64,000 nucleotides of DNA from Phytoseiulus persimilis (Eukaryota > Arthropoda > Arachnida > Mesostigmata > Phytoseiidae). Under the pieces are notes generated by a model that saw nothing but the letters and a program-made list of their open reading frames with translations, did no database searches and was not told the DNA's origin. The stretch spans positions 21,452,001-21,516,000 of the forward strand of contig CM075101.1 in NCBI GenBank assembly GCA_037576195.1, in the 5' to 3' direction. This document shows positions 54,014 to 62,094 of the stretch, piece after piece; within the stretch, counting starts at the first letter, position 1, and every line of letters starts with the position of its first letter. The translations under genes and the position numbers were made by a program.

Positions 54014-55710
54014 CACTCAGCGATTCGATCAGGAAAATCGACTGAGAGTACATATGTAGTATTAGTGTCCGAGCCTCGCACTTCCCTTCGGCTCTAGCCA
54101 CGATCGTTGCCGCCTGCCTTCTTCGAACCTGGGGCAACTTCCGGTTCCGGTGGACGGCGGAGAGCGCGTGCGATGTTTGATTCCAGTCCCCGGTTTCCCG
54201 GCTTTCTTATTCCAGGCAGACAGCGCAGACCAGAGGCATTGCGCCGGCTGCTCGGTCGGTCGTTCCGACTCTCCGACCGTCGGTCGATCGAGCCAGCCGA
54301 CGGGTTCGACGTTCGCTCAAACTCATTGTAAACTCTTTCCTCGCTCAGTTTTTCCGTTTCTCCTCGTACCCTCTATCTTGTGCTACACGCTTCCCCCCGG
54401 TATCCGCGGAGATCGTTCTGAGTGAGTTCCTGTTTCAGGAAACTTTGGAGTTTTTCTCCTCGGTCATCCTCTTTTCAATTGCAATATCTCTCGGATTGAG
54501 TGCACGACCATTTGAAGCGATTTGTTCAGAACATCGGGGTTTCCGGCTTCTTTGGAATCGATGGTCACGCTAATTGTATTCATCCAATCAGGAGCCCGTG
54601 GGCCGAATGTTCCGACAGAGCGTTTGCGCCGCGGCCGAGGCAGTATCAGAACATTGAAAGCCCGGGGAAACGAGCCAACGAAGTGGGAAAAATCGGGCTC
54701 CTCGAAAACATCTCCGACACGACGACAGCGTTCAGAGATGAGGTGAGCGAGCCAGCCAGCCGGTATCGTGTCGGTTTTCGTCCGCCGCCGACAATCGTTC
54801 TCGGCGATCCGATCCGTCAACATGCATTGTGAGATGGGTTCAACGCTCGTTCAACTGAAGCCACAGAAATCGTGGAGAATTATATTTATTCGTGCAGATG
54901 GGACGCTCTACAGAACGAGGACCATGGTGACGGCACTGACGAAACGTTCGCGACGACAACAAAGTACAACATGAACGACTTGTCAGTGATCGGGTCACAG
55001 GGGTTGGCGTCGAACCAGCTAGTTCTCCTGATTCCGGCCGTTTGCTCCTCTCTGTTCTGGTCCTGGTGTTCCACCCATGCCCTTCTCTGGTGGCTGCCCA
55101 TCCATCGTTGTGGCCAAGAGTTCGGAATCAAGTGTCCCATTCATGGCTGTTTGAGCGCTAAATGAAGAATGGAAGCGAATCGCGTGTGATCCCCATGAGA
55201 GCAAGCGGGGAGCGAGCCTTATAGCTCGGCCATCATGGTCGATTGGCGGTCGCAACGTTCCAAAACTGTACTTTCCAATGGAGAGTCGGCGAAAGTGACT
55301 GGGAGACGTGAACTCCTCAATCCGAGTGGCAAGCTGGAATCGTGCGGGCCTTTTGCCGGAATACTCGATGTGCACTTTTCTGCAGAAGAGTTCTCGCCGC
55401 AGTTCCGTCGTCCATCCTCTCCCCTGTCCGCAGCCCCCCAGTGGGATGCTCTTCAAATTACAGAATTCGGGCAAGACTGTTCGTTGCAGCGGATGATGTT
55501 GGTTGCATTAAGGTGTGCGGCGCGAGGGAGCCACATTTCGCACTCGCGAACAGCTGCAGTACGCCACACGCGGAGACCTTCGTTCCGTGCAACGGGGAGG
55601 ACAAGGCGAGCTTGTTTTCTGGCTGGTTGTCTTTATCAGCGCATGCCATTGTCTCGTTTCGCTTCTGTTGTCCCCCGGCGTTGTACATAGCTAGCTTACT
55701 TGCTTGCTTG

Positions 55711-55813
55711 TGCTGTTGTTGCTGTCGTCGACGACGTTGTCGGTGCCGTTGTCGTTGGCGTCGCTGCCGTTGTCGTCGTCGTTGTTGTCGTCGTTGTTGG
55801 TGGTGGTGGTGGT
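55711..55813. repeat. Long imperfect GTT/GTC/GGT trinucleotide repeat
   Basis: About 103 bases of GTT, GTC, GCT, GCC and finally GGT triplets. Open in nearly all frames, giving runs of Cys/Arg/Trp, Val or Gln/Arg. It is the longest simple repeat here. Confidence 0.85.
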
Positions 55814-57870
55814 ATACAAGCCATAGCGAGCAGACCGGGAGCCGCGTGGGGGCCAGGGCCATACCATTTTTCAACCATTCACTACCACACGCTATCACCG
55901 ATCATCATTTCGCCGGGCTGAGTCGGCTCAGCCGGTCGGCCAGTGAGCTCGCCGCGCGGGAAACGGAGCCATCTTCCCAACTCAGGACGGCCGAAGCGGC
56001 AGTGAGAGAGAGAGACAGCGGCGACGGAACGCAGTGGGGTGGGGGTGGCTGAGGGGAGGAGCAAGGCACTGGGGAGTCGTGATCACCGTTGAGATCGTCA
56101 GACGTCGGAGCTGGCGTTCAACCATTGCGAATATCAGCTGCAGCCGCAGAGCACGACCTCCCCCTCTACCGGTGCGGAGTCTTTTATGATTCGCCCTCCT
56201 GTCCTCACGCGGTCATGGCTCGTGTCAGTGCCATCGCTCCTCCAACCGCTCTTCCACGTACCACATCCACGAGAATCACAGACATGGAGCTTTCCGACGG
56301 AGGTCCTGCTTTCGCAGTTTCGTGGATTTGAATCTCGTTGGCCTTGTTCATGGGAGGGAACTCCGTGCTTTGTACGACAACACAACCTCAGTTGCATCGA
56401 CTTCGATGTCAATGATGACAGTTCTCATGGGAGCTCCTAGAAATGAGTCATCGTTCATCTACGGCGTCTGTAGTGAACCTCGCTGAAAACTCTTCGATGG
56501 ATGGGATAACTTGCCTCTCCGTGGCAAAGTCCAGAGTTTCGGATTTTTTGGGATTTTCTCGGGACGGGTGACCTCGAAACTGGGTTGCGTATGTATCAGA
56601 CTGAGGGGAACTGAACACAACAGCAATAGCGAATCTGCTCCGAACCGCTGGATCTCGCAGGAGCCTATGATACATTGAGCTTATTAGATTCCCAGAAGAA
56701 AAATTGCTTTCCGATTCCTCTTTTGGTTTACCTCATCCACGATTCGCTCTGTTTTCACCACTTCGCATCGCTCCAACGGCAGCATTTGATAGCCTCCGGA
56801 TCTCTATCGAGCAACCTGTAGAAAACAACTCCTCCCCGATCACCAGGAGAGAGAGGAGATCCGCTTCGAGTAGGACAGACCCTCTTCGAAGGCCGTAGGC
56901 CGCCACCACACGATGAAAAATAGGAACCTTCACGCGGTGCGCGGCAGTTGGGTTGCGGATCCTTTCTCAGTGAGGCTTGAGCGAATTTCGAAGAGGTTTG
57001 TGGTTGCGAAATCACAACGGCCGCAGGCAGACGGAGGATCGGGAGATGGGAAAGACAGGCTCGCACGCAGTTCTGGTTCGCCATGTTTGAAACATGGCGC
57101 TGGCGGGATGGGGAGCTAAGTGAACGTTGGTGGGAATGATCGCCGTCGTTGTCGGCGACGTCTCGGTTGCTAGCTACTCCAAGTACGGGTGGTTTGAGGA
57201 GGGTCAGAGAGACGGGAGCGAGCTGTTATACAACTCTATTACAAGCTTCTTCTCTCGCCGACCATAATGGCTCCTTGGATCACGCAACGACTCGGGTGGG
57301 GAGGTTGGAGCCGAAAGCTGCTTCTGCTTTTGGTCCTGCTTCCGAGTCGGGCGTCGCTCGTAGCCGCTGTTACGGCAATTGCTACTAGCAAGGCTACTGC
57401 CACCGACGCCACGAATCATCTAAGCGTATTTCCCCTCTTCCCAGCGTTGGACAGTCAAAGAGCGGGGAAACGGAGAAATCCTACGAGCGATCCATAGTAA
57501 GCCCCCGTACAGAGAGGGGACCCGTTTGCTAAGCGAATGGGGAAGACGGGGGGCGTAGGAGGCGGACCGCGCGGCGACAGGGAGTACGAACGAAGACAGC
57601 GAGATGAAGGGCAGGCCCCGACGAAGGAGGCCACTTGCCACATGGCGCTCGAATTCCGTGATAGATGACGCAATAAATTTTCTGAGCCTACGAAGGATTT
57701 ACTTTCATCTATGTACTCAACAAGAACGCTGCGGCGTCAAAGACAAATCCTCTGCTCTCGTTTTTCCTCGATTTCATTAGAACCTTAGTGGCGCCGGTTG
57801 CGGTCTATGTGGAGTGCGGTGAACAAGATTAAGGTGGTTGAGCTAAACAGCGCGGGGTCCAGGGGCGAAA

Positions 57871-57901
57871 TTGATTGTTTACGTTTCTCTTACAGGTGAG
57901 T
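57871..57901 (+). other. Candidate recursive splice (ratchet) site, CAG|GTGAGT
   Basis: This is the best match in the window. TTGAT (57871-57875) is a plausible branchpoint about 21 bases before the AG. A TTTACGTTTCTCTTACAG tract ends at 57895 and is joined directly to the full donor consensus GTGAGT at 57896-57901. It lies about 780 bases beyond the 3' end of the Nol6 coding region, on the opposite strand. If used, a plus-strand intron would run on towards or past Nol6. Confidence 0.5.
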
Positions 57902-58577
57902 TCATTTCAACGCCGGAGTGAGACCTTGATAGCCCAACGGTGGAAGGAAGCGGGAAAAATTCCACTCCACCGTATCAGCTCCCTTCGTTCGTTCTCAGCA
58001 CTAAATCATGTCCACTGTCTCAATTACCTCCGCCGCCGTGGCGAAGGTGGTGCCCCAAGGAAGACGATTGGGTAGGTCGCAAGGGCGGAATGAAAGGGAG
58101 CAGATATCACGGAGGGAATCCATCAAACACGGAGGTCGAAGCCCGCCGCCTGCTCAATGGCCTGTATCGTTGAATTCGGCGAATTCTTCTTCCTGTATTC
58201 ACTCACTCATACCCCATTGTGTTCTTTCTCCCTCTATCTTGCGCGCGCGCGTTTCCTGGCTCCCGAAAAACCCTCTGCTTAATGGCGAACGGAGAGCGAT
58301 GGCCCACTCCACCCCACCCACTCACACCGCCATCCCGGAGCGGCCATCTCCACTCTTTGCACACGATTGAGGCAGCTCAAAGCAAACACCATTCATTTGC
58401 ACGAGGCGCAAACTGACAGATCTGAGCGCTCGTAGCCTTCAAAAGCTTTTCGGTCAGCCGGAATACATTAGGGCCGCACTAGGAGCGGGGAACAATTAGG
58501 ACACGAGTTCGTTTTGAGCGAGGGCACACAGCGCGGATGAGAGTGAAAGAAAAACGTTCAAAAATGGTTTTCACGAA
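57902..58577. other. Spacer between the last ratchet-like site and the Nol6 3' end
   Basis: About 680 bases with only short frames. If the 57895 site is a plain acceptor instead of a recursive site, this segment would hold the following exon. A donor-like GTAGGT at about 58070 would allow a short RS exon after the site. No coding similarity was seen. A GCGCGCGCGC tract lies near 58240. Confidence 0.4.
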
Positions 58578-58583
58578 TTTATT
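58578..58583 (-). terminator. Polyadenylation signal AATAAA of Nol6
   Basis: TTTATT on the plus strand reads AATAAA on the minus strand, about 100 bases past the Nol6 stop codon. Just beyond it on the minus strand (about 58537-58560) is a T-rich stretch, the expected downstream element. This implies a short 3' UTR of roughly 110-130 bases, with cleavage near 58550-58568. The signal is seen; the cleavage site is inferred. Confidence 0.7.
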
Positions 58584-58680
58584 AGAGCGTTCTCACTCCT
58601 CGGACCTGACAACCTACCCACAATGAGATCCGGGGCCCGCTATCCGGAACCCACCGTCCTCGCCAGCGACCGACAGACCC

Positions 58681-61600
58681 TTATCGACTGTCTTTCCTGA
58701 CACGCTGATTGTAATTGTTCGGGCACCTTTGCTCGACGACGTCTTTTACCAATCCCTGGCCGAGCGTCCTGAAATCGGCGAAAATCGCGCCATAGTTCGG
58801 CACGAGCACCCTCGCCGGCTCGATGAGCTTTCGCGCGTTCATGTTGCGCAACTTGAAGGGCAACGGGATCTGCGCCTTGGGTATCCAGAGGCCCCCGATG
58901 TCCGTTCCGCCGTAGCCGTCGTAGAACAGCACGCAGAGATGACCGAACGCCGCTCGTAGGTGGGAGACGTAAATCGAGACGGGGTCGAAGTCAACGACCG
59001 GGATTTCATCTCGGATTTTAGTGAACGACAGCTTCTCTTGACTGTCGAGGGCGAGGTGCGACGTGGCCACGAACCGGGGGTCCAACTTTATTACGAAATC
59101 GAACACCTCGAGCGAAGTGCGGAAAATACCAAGGACGCCCTGGCCCGCAGCCATATTGGCTTCCAAGAGTTTGAGGCACTTGCCGGCGAGCTGCGAGGCC
59201 CGATGCAGAGCGAGGCCCATGGGTTTTTCTGACGTGACGAATGACGTGTGCGCTTTGTCGAACGGAGTCCGGACATACATCGGGGGCAACGATTGACGCT
59301 GCCGGGTGAAGTGCGAGTTGATCTGTTGGATATCGTCCGAGCTGAATTGGTTGTTTATATTCACAATGAGAGGGTTGAGTCGCCAGTCGAAAGTCGACAG
59401 CAAATGGAGGAAGCTCTGGAAGGCTGCACGAGAGGAATGAGGCGGCGCGCAGCTCAACGGCAGAGGGCTCAAGTACAGCGACGCAACTACGAGGTCCACC
59501 ACGAGAGGAGGGAAGGCTTCGTATAGCATATGGCACGAGAGCCATCGTTTCGCTATCCGGCAAGTCGTACCGAACGTTGGATGTTGCAACTGCAGTCCAT
59601 GCAACGCCGATATCAGCTGAGGGAGTACGGTGTGCTCGAACTCGAGCCGCTGGCTGATTTTGTTCTCGTGCGATCTGACCATCCCCTCCGGGGTTAGCTC
59701 CTGCTTCGAGAGGAGGATTTCTTTCGGGCACGAGATCCGGAGACGGAACACCAGGCCCTGGAAGAGGACTAGAAGGTGCTCGGGGAACACTTGGCACTCG
59801 CGACCCTCGAGTTTTGTGGCCAGTGCCAAATAAAACGCCGTTTTTATGTGTCTGATGGCCCCGAGCTCATCGGGCCACTTGCTACTGCTCTCCATCACCA
59901 ATAAAATATCCACGGGCTTGACGAGCTTTGGGACGCCCTGATCTGCTGCCGGCCTGGGAACGCACCGGCCACCGACTCTAGTTATGAGTCGTGCGTCTGT
60001 GTCACACGACGCCGATGCCTGGGGAAACACGGCCGTATAAGCGATCTCCTCGGATAAGCCCTGCACGGTGGTGATGCCCAGTGGAAGATCCTTGAGCGAT
60101 CGGAGTAGCCGGGCGAATTCATTGAACTTCGTATTGATGTCGAACAGCTGATTTTGCCCGGTGCCGTAGCGCTGCGAAAAATGACACTTCGGCAGCTCGA
60201 GCACACGGTCACAGAGCTCTCCGACGAAACTGATCCGAGAAATATCGTGTTGCCGCAACAGGATGTACTCACAAATGTGCTGTACGACTTTTTTGTGGTC
60301 GTCTTCGTCGGGCCATACGACCGTCTCGAGTATCGAGCCATCTTGAAAACGACGGATCTCGCACTTTTCGCCCCAGAAGCTCCGGAAATCCTCTGCCTCA
60401 CTCGAGTCGGCCGGCGGGCCCTTGTCGATATGATGAGTCTCGTCCGGGTTCAAGTTCCAGCCTATTTCGAACTCTTGAGCCTCCTTAGGAATTTTGCAAC
60501 CGATGTCCCATTGCGCGGTTCCGAGCGGCTTGCTGGCTAATAGAGAGACCCGCCGACCGAAAGCTCGAACCAATGTTGCCAATATCGCTTCTGCGCACGG
60601 CCAAAGTACACTTCCCCCGAAATCTGCTCGAGTCCAGCCGTCGAGGCGGTTCATCACTTGTTCTCTTTGGCTCGGTTCGTCGCCGAGCGAAATTTTGGCA
60701 TAGCAGTCGAGTTTGCGATAGAAAGAGATCCTCGTCGAGAACAGCTCGTTGATCAATGTAACAGAGCCCGAGTTCACCGTCTGCAAGGCAGCCCGAGCCT
60801 CTTCTTTCAACAGGCTGCGACTAGAAGCCGACATCCTGTAGAAGTAGTTATGGCAGCCGGACTCATCGAGGAGAACGCTGTTCGATGTCGTCCAGTCGTC
60901 CGCTTGGATCTGGGCCAGAATCGCCCGGACGACTTGGTAGGCACCCATCATCGAGTTCAGGCGATCCGTTTTGAGCAGGTGGCTGGCGTATATCGTCAGC
61001 AAGAATGAGGAGAATCCATCGGGACCCTCGGAGAGTCCGCGCGTGCGGAGCCACAGTTTTAAAACTTGGATTCCTTCACGCAGGCCTCTTGAGCTGCTCA
61101 GCTGTTTCGAGAGAGTTTCAGCCGTCGAGGTGAGCAGCATGTCTTGCAACACGCCGCCGTTATAGATGGGCACGGGTTTCCGCGAATTCATCGGCATGTT
61201 GATGAATTTCTCCTGGATATTCAACTTGTCTGCGGCGAAGCGCGAGTTTTGAAAACAACCTCCTTCGGGAACCGCATGGATGAGTGCTGAATACGAGCCA
61301 TCGCTTGAAGTGACCGTCAGCTCGGGCAGGCGGTAGTCTCCGTTGACCTGCCACTGCAGTTTCGAGTAGAGTTGCTGAGCGGACGACCTTTGGAAAGCGG
61401 CTGCGAGGTGCGTGAGATAGAGAGCTCGCTTGTGATGATACTTCAAGTTGTGATAATCCCACTTCGTGAAGCACTCTTTTGGCATCTCCACCGCAACGTC
61501 CAATGCACTCCATTTGACAGCGGTGTCGTAAGCGAAACTCCCAACCAAACGCACGCTCTTCGGTGGATGGAAGACGAACTCTTCTAAGAGCGGCGGCTCC

Positions 61601-62082
61601 GGTGCGAAGCGACCCTCGATCGGGATCGGCACAGGAGGGTAAGCCGCCGCCGTTGCCGGTCCCTGTACACGTTTTTTTTTCGATTGGTGTTTCGCGCTAT
61701 TCTGGCCGGCGGCAAGTAAAAGCGCTTCAATCTGCGAGAACCAGGTGAGGAGCGCTTGTCGTTTCTTCTCTTTGAGCGTAATTTCTTTTAGGATCTCCTT
61801 GATTTGCAGAGTGGCAACATCGCTCTCGAAGTCTGTGAGGGCGCGAACCTCTTCGCCGATCTTGAGTTTTTCTCTCTTCTTCCGACGGTCCTTGTTAGGA
61901 GGCGGCGGCTGCTGCTTCTCTTGGCGAGCGCCTGCGGAGATTTTTTCCTGTTTCTTCTTGCTCGGTGATCCATGAGGTTCCGCCGCAGGTCTCGATCCTT
62001 GTTCCGAATCGTCGGAAGCCTCAGCGTCCGAGAAGTTCTCTGAGAGCTCTGATTCACCAGAATCGAAGTCACTGTCCGACAT
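58681..62082 (-). CDS. Nol6: Nucleolar protein 6 (Nol6/Nrap, Utp22 homologue), complete single-exon gene
   Basis: The protein has 1133 residues, close to the usual animal Nol6 length of about 1150, in one open frame without introns. In this family the protein is a structural part of the small-subunit processome (UTP-C module in yeast, with Rrp7) and acts in the nucleolus in 18S rRNA maturation. Seen here: an acidic Ser/Asp-rich N-terminus (residues 1-30), basic nuclear-localisation-like stretches (64-74, 131-139), and the first nucleotidyltransferase-like domain from about 173 with Gly181-Ser182 and Asp195. Position 197 is Ala where an active enzyme needs Asp/Glu, which fits the family's inactive, structural fold. 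The family signature FRSFWGEKCEIRRFQDGS is at 566-583, SSSKWPDELGAIRHIKTAF at 732-750, RIAKRWLSCHML at 842-853, and LFYDGYGGTDIGGLWIP at 1052-1068. From about 170 to 1125 the order matches Nrap domains 1-6. The start has ACC before ATG and an in-frame TGA 9 bases upstream. Identification is secure; the domain limits are rough. Confidence 0.97.
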   Translation of the reverse strand: MSDSDFDSGESELSENFSDAEASDDSEQGSRPAAEPHGSPSKKKQEKISAGARQEKQQPPPPNKDRRKKREKLKIGEEVRALTDFESDVATLQIKEILKEITLKEKKRQALLTWFSQIEALLLAAGQNSAKHQSKKKRVQGPATAAAYPPVPIPIEGRFAPEPPLLEEFVFHPPKSVRLVGSFAYDTAVKWSALDVAVEMPKECFTKWDYHNLKYHHKRALYLTHLAAAFQRSSAQQLYSKLQWQVNGDYRLPELTVTSSDGSYSALIHAVPEGGCFQNSRFAADKLNIQEKFINMPMNSRKPVPIYNGGVLQDMLLTSTAETLSKQLSSSRGLREGIQVLKLWLRTRGLSEGPDGFSSFLLTIYASHLLKTDRLNSMMGAYQVVRAILAQIQADDWTTSNSVLLDESGCHNYFYRMSASSRSLLKEEARAALQTVNSGSVTLINELFSTRISFYRKLDCYAKISLGDEPSQREQVMNRLDGWTRADFGGSVLWPCAEAILATLVRAFGRRVSLLASKPLGTAQWDIGCKIPKEAQEFEIGWNLNPDETHHIDKGPPADSSEAEDFRSFWGEKCEIRRFQDGSILETVVWPDEDDHKKVVQHICEYILLRQHDISRISFVGELCDRVLELPKCHFSQRYGTGQNQLFDINTKFNEFARLLRSLKDLPLGITTVQGLSEEIAYTAVFPQASASCDTDARLITRVGGRCVPRPAADQGVPKLVKPVDILLVMESSSKWPDELGAIRHIKTAFYLALATKLEGRECQVFPEHLLVLFQGLVFRLRISCPKEILLSKQELTPEGMVRSHENKISQRLEFEHTVLPQLISALHGLQLQHPTFGTTCRIAKRWLSCHMLYEAFPPLVVDLVVASLYLSPLPLSCAPPHSSRAAFQSFLHLLSTFDWRLNPLIVNINNQFSSDDIQQINSHFTRQRQSLPPMYVRTPFDKAHTSFVTSEKPMGLALHRASQLAGKCLKLLEANMAAGQGVLGIFRTSLEVFDFVIKLDPRFVATSHLALDSQEKLSFTKIRDEIPVVDFDPVSIYVSHLRAAFGHLCVLFYDGYGGTDIGGLWIPKAQIPLPFKLRNMNARKLIEPARVLVPNYGAIFADFRTLGQGLVKDVVEQRCPNNYNQRVRKDSR

Positions 62083-62094
62083 GGTAGCCGATCA
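62083..62094 (-). other. Start context and upstream in-frame stop of Nol6
   Basis: Read on the minus strand, the bases before the ATG are TGA TCG GCT ACC. The TGA is in frame, so the reading frame cannot extend further 5' without splicing. A at position -3 with C at -1 is a good animal initiation context. This fixes residue 1 of Nol6. Confidence 0.85.

Larger units (their letters stand above)
47500..57870. other. Unassigned non-coding DNA
   Basis: About 10 kb without a recognisable gene. Contents are a C13 run, a G12 run, CT-rich tracts, tetranucleotide repeats and a 103-base GTT/GTC repeat. The last of these creates a 236-codon frame of Cys/Arg/Trp runs that is clearly repeat translation. 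Confidence 0.45.

Noticed and set aside
55342-56052. 236-codon plus-strand frame
   Set aside because: Its middle is translation of the trinucleotide repeat into Cys/Arg/Trp runs, and the flanks are not protein-like.
59018-59797. 259-codon minus-strand frame within Nol6, and plus-strand frames opposite it
   Set aside because: Shadows of the Nol6 coding sequence in other frames.
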